Below, in pieces: positions 52,390 through 61,425 of a stretch of 64,000 nucleotides of DNA (the first letter of the stretch is position 1; each line of letters starts with the position of its first letter). The translations under genes were made by a program, and so were the position numbers. The notes under the pieces were generated by a model that saw only the letters and a list, made by a program, of their open reading frames with translations, ran no database searches and was not told the DNA's origin. This DNA is from Allobogoriella alba (lineage in GTDB: Bacteria; Actinomycetota; Actinomycetes; Actinomycetales; Actinomycetaceae). The DNA is taken from assembly GCF_042665525.1 (NCBI RefSeq), contig NZ_JBHTCQ010000005.1, forward strand, positions 62,001 to 126,000, in the 5' to 3' direction.

Positions 52390-53238
52390 ATGAGCAACGC
52401 CGAGCAGATCACCGACCCGCTCTGCCACCACGGTGAGGGGCCGGTGTGGTCCCCGGTCTGGGGCGGGCTGCGCTGGGTCGACATGCTCGCCGGGGATCTG
52501 ATGACCCTGCGCGAGGACGGCACCGTGGACCGGCTCCCGACCGGCTCGGACGTGGCCGCGTTCGTGCGGCCTCGGACCTCGGGCGGGTACGTCGTCGGGC
52601 TGGAGCGCGGGCTGGGCCTCGCGGACGCCCCGGACGACCCGCCACGCGCCCTGCCGGAGATCTGGGCCGACCCGAACCTGCGGATGAACGAGGGCGGCTG
52701 CGACCCGGCGGGCAACCTGTACTGCGGCACGATGGCGTACGACCGCACGCCCGAGATCGCGCACCTGTACCGGGTCACACCCGGCGGGGAGGTCACGGTC
52801 GCGCTGGAGGGCGTGACGACGTCGAACGGGCTGGACTACTCCCCCGACGGCGCACGCGCCTACTACAACGACACCCACACCGGGGGCACCGACGTCTTCG
52901 ACGTCGACGAGTCCTTCGCCCTGGTGAACCGGCGCCGGTTCCACTCCGCCGACGACGGGCGGGCGGACGGCCTGTGCGTGGACTCGGCGGGCAACGTGTG
53001 GGTCGCGCTCAACCGCGTGGGCAGGGTCCGCCTGTACTCCCCCGACGCCGAGATCCTCACCGAGATCTCGCTGCCGGTGCGGCTGACCACCGCCTGCACG
53101 CTGGGCGGGGAGGACGGGCGGGACCTGTTCGTGACGACGTCGCGCGAGGGACTGCAGGACCCCGAGCCCGAGGCGGGCGCGGTGTTCAAGGTCCGCGTCG
53201 ACGTCCCCGGCAAACCCGTGCTCCCGTACGGCGGCTGA
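52390..53238 (+). CDS. SMP-30/gluconolactonase family protein
   Basis: A 282-residue six-bladed beta-propeller lactonase. HHGEGPVWSPVWGGLRWVD gives the first metal-binding glutamate, NLRMNEGGCDPAGNLYCGTM the substrate region, TSNGLDYSPDGARAYYNDT the metal asparagine and GRADGLCVDSAGNVWVA the aspartate. Members hydrolyse sugar lactones such as gluconolactone, xylonolactone or arabinonolactone. ATG was taken; GTG two codons before is possible. It is followed after one base by an FAD oxidoreductase gene, which suggests co-expression. Divergent from the 2-hydroxyacid oxidase. Confidence 0.88.
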   Translation: MSNAEQITDPLCHHGEGPVWSPVWGGLRWVDMLAGDLMTLREDGTVDRLPTGSDVAAFVRPRTSGGYVVGLERGLGLADAPDDPPRALPEIWADPNLRMNEGGCDPAGNLYCGTMAYDRTPEIAHLYRVTPGGEVTVALEGVTTSNGLDYSPDGARAYYNDTHTGGTDVFDVDESFALVNRRRFHSADDGRADGLCVDSAGNVWVALNRVGRVRLYSPDAEILTEISLPVRLTTACTLGGEDGRDLFVTTSREGLQDPEPEAGAVFKVRVDVPGKPVLPYGG

Positions 53239-53239
53239 C

Positions 53240-54784
53240 GTGCGGTACGACGCCGTCGTCGTCGGTGCCGGGCACAACGGCCTCACGGCCGCGGCGTACC
53301 TCGCGCAGGCGGGACGCCGCGTGCTGGTCCTGGAGCGGCTCGACCACGTCGGCGGCGCGGCGGTCTCCGCGCGGGTCTTCCCCGGCGTGGACGCCAGACT
53401 CTCTCGGTACGCGTACCTCGTCTCGTTGCTCCCGCGCCGCATCGTGGCAGAGCTGGAGCTGAACGTCACGCTGCGCCGACGGCGGTATGCGTCCTACACC
53501 CCCGTCGGCGGGACCGGGTTGCTCGTCGACACCTCGGACCGGGCGGCGACCGCGGCCTCCTTCGCACGGGTGACCGGCTCGGACCGGGACCACCGGGCGT
53601 GGGAGGCGTTCTTCGGCCGGGTGGCGACGCTGGCCGCGCGCGTCGCTCCGACGCTCACCGAGCCGCTGCTCAGCCGTGACGAGCTCCGCCGGGTGGTCGG
53701 GGACGACGAGATCTGGCGGGACGTCGTCGAGGAGCCGCTCGGCGCCGTGCTCCGCCGGACGTTCGGCGACGACGTGGTCCGCGGCGTGGTGCTCACCGAT
53801 GGGCTGATCGGCACGTTCGCCGACGCCGACGAGGAGTCGCTGCGACAGAACCGCTGCTTCCTGTACCACGTGGTCGGCGGCGACTGGGACGTGCCGGTGG
53901 GCGGCATGGGCGCGGTGACCGCCGCCCTGCGCGACGCCGCGCTGGCCGCAGGTGCCGAGATCGCCGTCCGTCGCGAGGTGACCGCGATCGACCCGGCCGG
54001 GGCGGTGACGTACCGCGACGACGAGGGCACCGAGCGGACCCTCGAGGCCGGGCACGTGCTGGCCGGCTGCGCTCCGGCGACGCTGGCCCGGCTGCTCGGC
54101 GAGGTGCCCGGCGGCTCGCCCGGTGCCGCGCCGGAGGGCGCGCAGCTGAAGGTCAACATGCTGCTGCGGCGGTTGCCACGCCTGCGCGACGACGTCGAGC
54201 CGGCCGCGGCGTTCTCCGGCACCTTCCACGTCAACGAGTCCATGTCGCAGCTCGCCGACGCGCACCGGCAGGCCGCGGACGGGCAGATCCCAGACCTGCC
54301 GCCCTGCGAGATCTACAGCCACTCCCTGACCGACCCGACGATCCTCGGCGCGGAGCTGCGTGCCGCCGGTGCCCAGACGCTGACCCTCTTCGGGCTGCAC
54401 ATGCCCGCACGGCTCTTCGCGACCGACAACGAGCGCGGACGCGGTGAGGCCCTCGCGGCGACGCTCGCCTCGCTGGACTCGGTGCTGGCGGAGCCGATCG
54501 AGGACTGCCTGATGACCGACGCCGACGGCCGGCCCTGCCTGGAGGTGCGCACCCCGGTGGACCTGGAGCACGACCTCGGCCTGCCGGGCGGCAACATCTT
54601 CCACCGCGACCTCGCCTGGCCGTTCGCCGAGGCGCCCGCGGACGTGGGCCGGTGGGGAGTGGAGACCGCGCACGAGCGGGTTCTGCTGTGCGGCGCCGGA
54701 GCCCGGCGCGGCGGAGGCGTGAGCGGCATCCCGGGACGCGCGGCCGCGATGGCCGTGCTGGGTTCGGGTCAGGCGTCGCGATGA
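53240..54784 (+). CDS. FAD-dependent oxidoreductase of the phytoene desaturase/PYROXD2 type
   Basis: A 514-residue flavoprotein. The dinucleotide motif VVVGAGHNGLTAAAYLAQAG is at residues 6-25, followed by VLVLERLDHVGGAA, both as in carotenoid desaturase-like and PYROXD2-like proteins. The late cofactor segment LCGAGARRGGGVSGIPGRAA closes the FAD domain. There are no carotenoid genes near, so an amine- or unknown-substrate oxidoreductase is as likely. GTG start one base after the lactonase stop; its own stop overlaps the next gene as ATGA. Confidence 0.85.
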   Translation: MRYDAVVVGAGHNGLTAAAYLAQAGRRVLVLERLDHVGGAAVSARVFPGVDARLSRYAYLVSLLPRRIVAELELNVTLRRRRYASYTPVGGTGLLVDTSDRAATAASFARVTGSDRDHRAWEAFFGRVATLAARVAPTLTEPLLSRDELRRVVGDDEIWRDVVEEPLGAVLRRTFGDDVVRGVVLTDGLIGTFADADEESLRQNRCFLYHVVGGDWDVPVGGMGAVTAALRDAALAAGAEIAVRREVTAIDPAGAVTYRDDEGTERTLEAGHVLAGCAPATLARLLGEVPGGSPGAAPEGAQLKVNMLLRRLPRLRDDVEPAAAFSGTFHVNESMSQLADAHRQAADGQIPDLPPCEIYSHSLTDPTILGAELRAAGAQTLTLFGLHMPARLFATDNERGRGEALAATLASLDSVLAEPIEDCLMTDADGRPCLEVRTPVDLEHDLGLPGGNIFHRDLAWPFAEAPADVGRWGVETAHERVLLCGAGARRGGGVSGIPGRAAAMAVLGSGQASR

Positions 54785-55437
54785 TCGCGGGCGAGCCCGA
54801 GGGGGCGGACCAGGGCCGACTCTTCGACCTGCCGGCCGGGTCGCGGCGCGGCGTCGCGCGTGTGGTGCTGCTGACCGGCCCGTCCGGGTCCGGCAAGACG
54901 TCGCTGACCCGGCGGCTGGGCGTCCCCGTGGTCCCGCTCGACGACTTCTACCGCGACGGCGACCATCCCGACCTGCCGCGCCGGTACGGCATCGTCGACT
55001 GGGACGACCCGGCGTCCTGGGACGCGGAAGCCGCGGTGGCGGCGCTCGTGGAGCTCGCCACCACCGGCGAGGCCGAGCTGCCGGTCTACGACATCCCCAC
55101 GAACGCCCGCACCGGCACCACACGGCTGTCGCTGGACGGCTTCCCGGTGTTCGTCGCGGAAGGGATCTTCGCCGCCGAGATCGTCGCCGCCTGCCGTGCG
55201 GAGGACATCCTGGCGGACGCGCTGTGCCTGGTCCGGCCGCGCCTGAAGACGTTCTGGCTGCGTCTGCTGCGGGACCTCGGGGATGCCCGCAAGCCCCCGC
55301 TGACCCTGGTGCGGCGCGGGCTCGACCTGGCCCGCCGCGAGCCGGCGATGGTGGCTGCGATCGGTGCCCGAGGTGCCCGGCCGGTGACCGTGGAGGAGGC
55401 GGAGCAGGTGATCCGGCGGCTCGTCGCCGGCGACTGA
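54781..55437 (+). CDS. uridine kinase-like P-loop protein
   Basis: A 218-residue protein with Walker A LTGPSGSGKTSLTRRL near residue 37, VVPLDDFYRDGDHPDLP with the aspartate that contacts the nucleoside in uridine kinases, DWDDPASWD and YDIPTNARTG. This is the actinobacterial uridine kinase-like group annotated as ATP-binding protein; nucleoside phosphorylation is probable. ATG overlaps the FAD oxidoreductase stop; a longer frame upstream is not used. Confidence 0.85.
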   Translation: MIAGEPEGADQGRLFDLPAGSRRGVARVVLLTGPSGSGKTSLTRRLGVPVVPLDDFYRDGDHPDLPRRYGIVDWDDPASWDAEAAVAALVELATTGEAELPVYDIPTNARTGTTRLSLDGFPVFVAEGIFAAEIVAACRAEDILADALCLVRPRLKTFWLRLLRDLGDARKPPLTLVRRGLDLARREPAMVAAIGARGARPVTVEEAEQVIRRLVAGD

Positions 55438-55528
55438 GGTCCGGTCACGGCTTCGGCACGGATGTCGAACGGTGCTGGTCGACCTCGGGGTACCGCCGTC
55501 GCCGCCGTGCGGAGGCACCGCCGCCGGC

Positions 55529-57070
55529 TCAGCGGGCCTTGACCAGGGGGAAGGTGATCGTCTCGCGGATCCCGCGGCCGGTGAGCGCCATGAGGATCCG
55601 GTCGATGCCCATGCCCATACCGCCGGTGGGCGGCATGCCCTGCTCCATCGCCTCGAGGAAGTCCTCGTCGAGGACCATGGCCTCCGGGTCGCCCGCGGCG
55701 GCCGCGAGCGCCTGGGCCTCGAACCGCTCGCGCTGGACCACCGGGTCGACGAGCTCGGAGTATCCGGTGGCGAGCTCGACGCCGCGCACGTACAGGTCCC
55801 ACTTCTCCACCACGCCCGGGATCTCCCGGTGCGCGCGCACCAGCGGCGAGGTGTCCACCGGGTAGTCCCGGACGAAGACGGGACCGACCAGGGAGTCACC
55901 CACCAGGTGCTCCCAGATCTCCTCGACGATCTTGCCCGGCGTGTAGTGCGGCGCCAGCTCGACGCCGACCCGCTCGGCGTGCGCGGTGAGCGCGTCCACC
56001 GGTGTCTGCGGCGTGACCTCCTCGCCGAGCGCCTCGGACAGCGACGGGTAGAGGCTGACCGACTCCCACTCGCCCCCGACGTCGTACTCCGTGCCGTCCT
56101 CGAGGGTCACCGTGGTCGAGCCGAACGCGTCGAGTGCGGCCTGCTGGACCAGCTCGCGGGTGAGCGCACCGATGGTGTCGTAGTTCCCGTACGCCTCGTA
56201 GGCCTCGAGCATGGCGAACTCGGGACTGTGCGTGGAGTCCGCGCCCTCGTTGCGGAAGTTGCGGTTGATCTCGAAGACCTTCTCGATCCCGCCGACGACG
56301 GCACGCTTGAGGAACAGCTCCGGCGCGATCCGCAGGTAGAGGTCCACGTCGTAGGCGTTCATGTGCGTCACGAACGGCCGGGCGGCGGCACCACCCGGCT
56401 GGATCTGCAGCATCGGCGTCTCGACCTCGAGGAAGCCGCGGGCGTCCAGGGTCTCTCGCAGGGAACGCACGACGGCGGCGCGCGTACGCACCATGTCCCG
56501 CGCGGCCGGTCGCATGATGAGGTCGAGGTGGCGACGACGGACGCGTCCCTCCTCGGAGAGCGCGACCGTCTCGCCGTCGGCCGTCTCGTAGGTCTTGGGC
56601 AGCGGCCGCAAGGACTTCGCGGCGATCCGGTAGGAGTCGGCGAACACGCTGAGCTCGCCGCGGCGGGAGGCGATGACGCGGCCGTGGACGTACAGGTGGT
56701 CGCCGAGGTCGACGTCGGACTTGAACGCCGCCAGGGCCTCCTCACCCACCTCGGCGAGCGACAGCATCGCCTGCAGCCGGTTCCCGGTGCCGTCCTGCAG
56801 CGTGACGAAGCACAGCTTCCCGGTGTTCCGCAGGTACATCACGCGTCCGGCCACCCCGACGACCGTCTCGGTCTCCTCGCCGGCCGCCAGGTGGCCGAAC
56901 TCGTCGCGGACGACCGCGATCGTCGTCGTGATCGGCAGGGTGACAGGGTAGGGGTCGACGCCCGCCGCGAGGAGCCGGTCCCGCTTCTCGGTGCGGACGC
57001 GGACCTGCTCGGGGACGTCGGAGTCGTCGTCCGTGGCGGGCAGGGTGGGTTCGGTGGTCTGCTCGGTCAC
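55529..57070 (-). CDS. lysS: lysyl-tRNA synthetase, class II
   Basis: Charges tRNA-Lys; 513 residues. The N-terminal anticodon-binding OB-fold has GRVMYLRNTGKLCFVTLQDG, and the catalytic core has the class II motifs: 1 at ARGFLEVETPML, 2 at FEINRNFRNEGADSTHSPEF, 3 at GGMGMGIDRILMALTG. It follows panD by 9 bases and ends the long leftward unit that begins with the folate genes. The linked anticodon domain and length are standard. Confidence 0.97.
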   Translation of the reverse strand: MTEQTTEPTLPATDDDSDVPEQVRVRTEKRDRLLAAGVDPYPVTLPITTTIAVVRDEFGHLAAGEETETVVGVAGRVMYLRNTGKLCFVTLQDGTGNRLQAMLSLAEVGEEALAAFKSDVDLGDHLYVHGRVIASRRGELSVFADSYRIAAKSLRPLPKTYETADGETVALSEEGRVRRRHLDLIMRPAARDMVRTRAAVVRSLRETLDARGFLEVETPMLQIQPGGAAARPFVTHMNAYDVDLYLRIAPELFLKRAVVGGIEKVFEINRNFRNEGADSTHSPEFAMLEAYEAYGNYDTIGALTRELVQQAALDAFGSTTVTLEDGTEYDVGGEWESVSLYPSLSEALGEEVTPQTPVDALTAHAERVGVELAPHYTPGKIVEEIWEHLVGDSLVGPVFVRDYPVDTSPLVRAHREIPGVVEKWDLYVRGVELATGYSELVDPVVQRERFEAQALAAAAGDPEAMVLDEDFLEAMEQGMPPTGGMGMGIDRILMALTGRGIRETITFPLVKAR

Positions 57071-57079
57071 CGGACAAGC

Positions 57080-57559
57080 CTAGCCAGCGAAGAGCTCGTG
57101 CTCCGCGCGGTACTGGGCGGTGGAGATCCCGCTGGCGCCCACGCCGGCGGCGGCCGGGACGTCCGGGACCTGACCCGGTTCCTCGCCGACGTCCACGATC
57201 CGGTTCTGTCCGTCCACGAACACCACGTGCGGGGTGTAGCTGCGGGCGTCCGCGTCGGAGAGCTGGCCGTAGGCGATGACGATGACGAGGTCACCGGCGT
57301 GCACCAGGTGCGCGGCGGCGCCGTTGATGCACACGGTCCCGCTGCCGCGTTCCCCCGGGATCACGTAGGTGGTCAGCCGCGAGCCGTTGGTGACGTCGAC
57401 GACGTCGACCTGCTGGCCGGGCAGCAGGTCCGCAGCGTCGAGCAGGTCCGCGTCGATGGTGATGGAGCCGACGTAGTGCAGGTCCGCGCCCGTGACGGTG
57501 ACGCGGTGGATCTTGGAGATCATCATCGGACGCTGCAGCGAGCGTGGCGTCGTGGTCAC
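57080..57559 (-). CDS. panD: aspartate 1-decarboxylase
   Basis: Makes beta-alanine for pantothenate; 159 residues. The pro-enzyme cleaves itself at the Gly-Ser bond in LHYVGSITIDADLL (about residues 28-41) to give the pyruvoyl cofactor. MISKIHRVTVTGADLHY is the family N-terminus, preceded by an extra 12 residues; the GTG start has an AAGGA site. NGAAAHLVHAGDLVIVIAYG is the conserved C-terminal segment, with a proline/glycine-rich tail. It lies 15 bases after the panC fusion gene. Confidence 0.95.
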   Translation of the reverse strand: MTTTPRSLQRPMMISKIHRVTVTGADLHYVGSITIDADLLDAADLLPGQQVDVVDVTNGSRLTTYVIPGERGSGTVCINGAAAHLVHAGDLVIVIAYGQLSDADARSYTPHVVFVDGQNRIVDVGEEPGQVPDVPAAAGVGASGISTAQYRAEHELFAG

Positions 57560-57574
57560 GGCGGTCCTTGCGGT

Positions 57575-59368
57575 CTACGGGCGGGGATCGAGCTCGACGG
57601 GCATGTTGTCGATGAGACGGGTGCTGCCGACCCGCGCGGCGAGGGCCAGCAACCCGGGGCCGCGGGCGTCCGCCGCGAGCGGCAGGAACGTCTCAGGATC
57701 GACAAGCACAAGGTAGTCCTTCTCTATTCCGTCCGCGGCCCCCAGCACCTCCTCCGTGACGCGAAGCACAGCCTCGGCGTCCCGGCCCGCCTCGGCCGCC
57801 GTCGCACCGGCGGCGAGCGCCCGCGGGATCGCCAGCGCCCGCTCGCGCTCGGCGGCCGAGAGGTAGACGTTCCGGCTCGACATGGCCAGCCCGTCCGCCT
57901 CGCGCCGGGTGGGCACGGTCGCGATCTCGACGCCGAGGTCGAGGTCGCGGGCGAGGGTCCGGACCAGCGCGACCTGCTGGGCGTCCTTCTGACCGAACAC
58001 CGCGACGTCCGGCCGCACCAGCGAGAAGACCTTGGTCACGACCTGCAGCACGCCCGCGAAGTGGCCGGGCCGGGTGGCGCCCTCCAGCACGTCGGCGACC
58101 GGACCCGGGTCCACACGCACCAGCGGGTCGGCCGGGTACATCTCCGCGTCCTCCGGTGCGAAGACGACGTCGACCCCCCGCCCGGTGAGCAGCGCGACGT
58201 CCGCCTCGAGGTCACGCGGGTAGCGCTCGAAGTCCTCCCCCGGACCGAACTGCAGCGGGTTGACGTAGATCGAGACGACCACGTGGTCGGCCCGCCGGGC
58301 CGCCTCCTCCACGTTGACGAGGTGGCCCTCGTGCAGCGCCCCCATCGTCATCACGAGTGCCCGGGATCCCGGCAGCGACGCCAGGGCGGCACGCAGCTCC
58401 GCCCGGGTGCGCACGACGAGCGGCTCGGGGGTCCGGGACGGCTCCTGTGACCGGGGTTCCGCGGGTGCGGGCTCTGCCGTCGGGGCGGCGAGCGTGTCCA
58501 GCAGCCGGGCGGCGGCGGGCTCGGTGATCCGGCCGGATGCCAGCGCTCGCCGGGTGGTGACGCCGGCGAGGTGCCGGTAGCTCTCGGTGACGTCCGCCAG
58601 GTCCGGCCCGAGGCCGGCGAGCGCCGTCAGGTGCGCCGCGACCGTTCCGGCGTCGCCACGCACGACGGGCCCGGTCAGTCCCTGCTCGCCGCCGCGCAGC
58701 ACGCCGTCCAGGGCGGCGCCGAGCAGCGGACCGAGGTACCGGCCCGGCTCCTGGACGCCTGCGGCCACGAGGGTGCGTTGGGCCTGGGCCACGAGGGTGA
58801 CCAGGTGGTTCGCACCGTGCGCGAGGGCCGCGTGGTAGGCGGGCCGGTCCCGCTCGGCGAGCACCACCGGCTCCCCGCCGAGCTCGACGACGAGGGCCTG
58901 GGCGATCGGCAGCACGGGCGCGGCGGCGCTGACCGCGAACGGGCAGCCGGTGAGCCGGGCGAGATCGAGGCTGGTGCCGGTGAACGTCATGGCGGGATGG
59001 ATCGCCAGCGGGATCGCGCCGCGCTCGGCCGCCGGTGCGAGGATCTCGGTGCCGTACCGGCCGGAGGTGTGCACGAGCAGCTGACCGGCCTGCCACCGGC
59101 CGAGGTCGGCGAGACCGCGGACGAGGTCGCCGAGGGCGTCGTCGGGGACGGTGAGCAGCACGAGCTCGGCACGCTCGACGACCTCCTCGATGCCGAGCAC
59201 GGGCACGCCGGGCAGCAGGGCGTCCACGCGGTCGCGGTTCTCCGCCGAGACCGCGGTCGCGCCGACGACGGCGTGCCCCACCGACCGCAGGGCACTCGCC
59301 AGGACGGCGCCGACCCGGCCGGCACCGATCACGCCGACCCCGAGCCGGCCCGGACGTGCCTCGCTCAC
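57575..59368 (-). CDS. panC: fusion of a DUF2520 Rossmann oxidoreductase with pantoate-beta-alanine ligase
   Basis: A 597-residue two-domain protein. Residues 1-300 are a reductase-like half: GVIGAGRVGAVLASAL at residues 9-24 binds NAD(P), then VLLTVPDDAL, AIHPAMTFTG and a DUF2520 helical part ending around ATRRALASGR-like residues. A Pro/Ala/Glu-rich linker follows near 300-318. Residues about 320-597 are PanC: MTMGALHEGHLVN, GEDFERYPRDLE, VFGQKDAQQ and MSSRNVYLS. The ligase joins pantoate to beta-alanine; the front half resembles ketopantoate reductases, so the fusion may do the last two steps of the pathway. GTG start overlaps the previous stop as GTGA. Confidence 0.93.
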   Translation of the reverse strand: MSEARPGRLGVGVIGAGRVGAVLASALRSVGHAVVGATAVSAENRDRVDALLPGVPVLGIEEVVERAELVLLTVPDDALGDLVRGLADLGRWQAGQLLVHTSGRYGTEILAPAAERGAIPLAIHPAMTFTGTSLDLARLTGCPFAVSAAAPVLPIAQALVVELGGEPVVLAERDRPAYHAALAHGANHLVTLVAQAQRTLVAAGVQEPGRYLGPLLGAALDGVLRGGEQGLTGPVVRGDAGTVAAHLTALAGLGPDLADVTESYRHLAGVTTRRALASGRITEPAAARLLDTLAAPTAEPAPAEPRSQEPSRTPEPLVVRTRAELRAALASLPGSRALVMTMGALHEGHLVNVEEAARRADHVVVSIYVNPLQFGPGEDFERYPRDLEADVALLTGRGVDVVFAPEDAEMYPADPLVRVDPGPVADVLEGATRPGHFAGVLQVVTKVFSLVRPDVAVFGQKDAQQVALVRTLARDLDLGVEIATVPTRREADGLAMSSRNVYLSAAERERALAIPRALAAGATAAEAGRDAEAVLRVTEEVLGAADGIEKDYLVLVDPETFLPLAADARGPGLLALAARVGSTRLIDNMPVELDPRP

Positions 59369-60906
59369 GACGACCCGCTCCCCTGGTCCGTGGCGGGGCC
59401 GTGCGGCACGCCGACTCTTCGCATCCACTCCTCCGGCCCTTCGGCGGCCCGGGCCGTGCGTGCCCGCTCCGCCTGCTCGACGAGCACGTGCTGGGCGAGC
59501 ATCTCGTCGAGGTGGTACGCGATCGGGGTGACCGGTCCCGACACCGAGTGCGCGAGCAGGTCGGCGAGGCGGAGACGCCGCTCGAGCGGCCCCTGGCGGA
59601 TCGCCAGCGACTGGGTCCGTTCGTGCGGGACGACGACGAGCGAACGGACCAGCCGGCCGCTGCGCATGAGGAGCGCGGTGCCGGTGATGCGCAGCCCGTT
59701 GCGGCGCCACCCGATCGGGTCCACCCAGCGGGCGCGCCGTGGGCTGGTCCAGAAGCCCGCGGCCTCGCCGTCGCCCTCGAGGGCGGCGTCCAGCAGACCG
59801 GGCACGTCCTCCTCGCCCAGGTCGGGCAGCACCAGCCAGAGGGCGGTCAGGGCGTCACCGCGGGGCCCGACCGGCAGCAGCACGGTCTCGACCTCGCTGC
59901 GCTGCTGCCCCTCGCTCCCGCCGTACCCGGCGACGTTGATGCGCACCCGCCACCAGCCGAACGGGCGCCACAGCAGCGGCTGGCTGAGACGGACCGCCTG
60001 CACGCGGCCCGGCGGAAGGGTCTGGGAGCGGGTCTCCAGGAGGCCGTGGCGCAGCCGGATGCCGTCGGGTGAGATCGCCGCCCGGAAGTGGAACTCCCCG
60101 GCGAACCGTCCCCACAGGTAGAACACCCAGCCGATCAGGCCCGGCCCGGCACCGAAGATGGGGGCGGTGGTCTCCGCCAGCACCGCGACCACCACGAGGA
60201 CGGCCACGCCGATCACCAGCAGCAGCAGCGACGGCGAGAGCAGCAGCGAGGCGACGAGCCGATTGGCCGGGACGCGCAGCATCTCCCGCTCAGGTGCCTC
60301 GGCGAACGTCGGTGCCGGGCCGGCCTCGCCGCTCGCCGGGTGCTCGACCGGGGCGTCGACACCCGCCGCGCGTGCCATCACCTCGTTGCGCAGCGCGTGC
60401 GCCTCGTGGTCCCGCAGATACCCGATGACGACGTTGGACTCGTTCCCGCCGGCGGTCTCGACGCGCACCTGGGCGAGGCCGAAGACCCGCCCGAGCAGCG
60501 GCTGGACCACGTCGACCGCCTGCACCCGCACCAGCCGGGCGTGCCGCTGCCGCCGGAACAGGATGCCGCTGTGCAGGTCGACCGACTCGCTCGTGACGGC
60601 GAACTTCATGCGCCGCCACGCGAGGGCCGAGTAGACGGCGGCGATCGCGCCGACCACGACGACCACACCGAGTGCCACGAGGAGCGCCGTCGTGCGGTAG
60701 CTCTCGATGGCTCCCCAGAGCTCGGAGAACTGGCGGAGGTTGTCCCCGAGCTGCCAGATCAGCGCGGCGACGACCGCGACGACGACCTTCCACGCGTTGA
60801 GGATCGGCGTGACCTTGTGGACCGAGCGCCAGACGGGATGCGCGGCGGGCGGCTCTGCGGCGGGCGGCCCGTCCGGCTCCGGACCCATGCCTCCCTGCTC
60901 GGTCAC
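59365..60906 (-). CDS. PH-domain membrane protein, YdbT-like
   Basis: A 513-residue membrane protein with bPH2 (DUF304) domains in tandem. Two N-terminal membrane segments (VVVAVVAALIWQLGDNL, LLVALGVVVVVGAIAAVYSA) precede the first domain (FAVTSESVDLHSGILFRRQR). Another pair (LLLSPSLLLLVIGVAVLVVV, GLIGWVFYLWGRF) precedes the second (ISPDGIRLRHGLLETRSQTL), and a third begins near GLRITGTALLMRSGRL. In Bacillus the YdbS-YdbT pair helps resistance to bacteriocins; function here is unknown. GTG start overlaps the smaller PH-domain gene by four bases. Confidence 0.88.
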   Translation of the reverse strand: MTEQGGMGPEPDGPPAAEPPAAHPVWRSVHKVTPILNAWKVVVAVVAALIWQLGDNLRQFSELWGAIESYRTTALLVALGVVVVVGAIAAVYSALAWRRMKFAVTSESVDLHSGILFRRQRHARLVRVQAVDVVQPLLGRVFGLAQVRVETAGGNESNVVIGYLRDHEAHALRNEVMARAAGVDAPVEHPASGEAGPAPTFAEAPEREMLRVPANRLVASLLLSPSLLLLVIGVAVLVVVAVLAETTAPIFGAGPGLIGWVFYLWGRFAGEFHFRAAISPDGIRLRHGLLETRSQTLPPGRVQAVRLSQPLLWRPFGWWRVRINVAGYGGSEGQQRSEVETVLLPVGPRGDALTALWLVLPDLGEEDVPGLLDAALEGDGEAAGFWTSPRRARWVDPIGWRRNGLRITGTALLMRSGRLVRSLVVVPHERTQSLAIRQGPLERRLRLADLLAHSVSGPVTPIAYHLDEMLAQHVLVEQAERARTARAAEGPEEWMRRVGVPHGPATDQGSGSS

Positions 60907-61406
60907 AGGCCTGCCAGCCTCGCCTCTCCGCGGGCGGTGAGGCGGTCTCGCAGCCGCGAGGCCTCCTCCGGCGGGAGCCCGGGGATGGTCGCGTCGGTCT
61001 GCGCCGCGGCGGTGTGCAGGCGTACCTGGGCCACGCCGCAGGCGCGGTCCAGCGGGCCCGCGGTGACGTCGACGAACTGCATCCGGCCGTACGGGACGAC
61101 CGTCAGGGACCTGAAGAGGATGCCCTTCCGGACGAGCAGGTCGTCGTCCAGCTCGGAGTACCCCATCGCGCGGACCTGGCGCGGGATCAGCCACAGCAAC
61201 CAGAGCACGAGCAGAGCCACGACCGCTGGAGCCACCCAGACCCAGCCGCCGAAGATCACACCGAGCACGATCGTCCCGGCCAGCGGGACGGCGAACCAGA
61301 TCGCCAGTGAGACGAGGCGCACCGTGATCAGGGAGGAGGACACGGGCGCGAAGACGACGCCAGGCGGGTCGAAGGCACCCCCGGAGATGGCGGGTTCGGC
61401 GGTCAC
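60903..61406 (-). CDS. PH-domain membrane protein, YdbS-like
   Basis: The smaller partner, 167 residues. Two membrane segments (VSLAIWFAVPLAGTIVLGVI, VWVAPAVVALLVLWLLWLIP) are followed by one bPH2 domain with MGYSELDDDLLVRKGILFRS and VPYGRMQFVDVTAGPLDR. GTG start, with GGGAGGC upstream. Overlaps the YdbT-like gene as GTGA, so the two are probably made in equal amounts. Confidence 0.88.
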   Translation of the reverse strand: MTAEPAISGGAFDPPGVVFAPVSSSLITVRLVSLAIWFAVPLAGTIVLGVIFGGWVWVAPAVVALLVLWLLWLIPRQVRAMGYSELDDDLLVRKGILFRSLTVVPYGRMQFVDVTAGPLDRACGVAQVRLHTAAAQTDATIPGLPPEEASRLRDRLTARGEARLAGL

Positions 61407-61425
61407 GTCACCAGCCTCCCAGAAA

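Noticed and set aside
55472..58450. A 992-codon plus-strand frame across lysS, panD and panC
   Set aside because: The minus strand carries three complete well-known enzymes with all motifs. The plus frame gives Arg/Gly/Val/Asp-rich low-complexity protein, as is usual for antisense frames in high-GC DNA.
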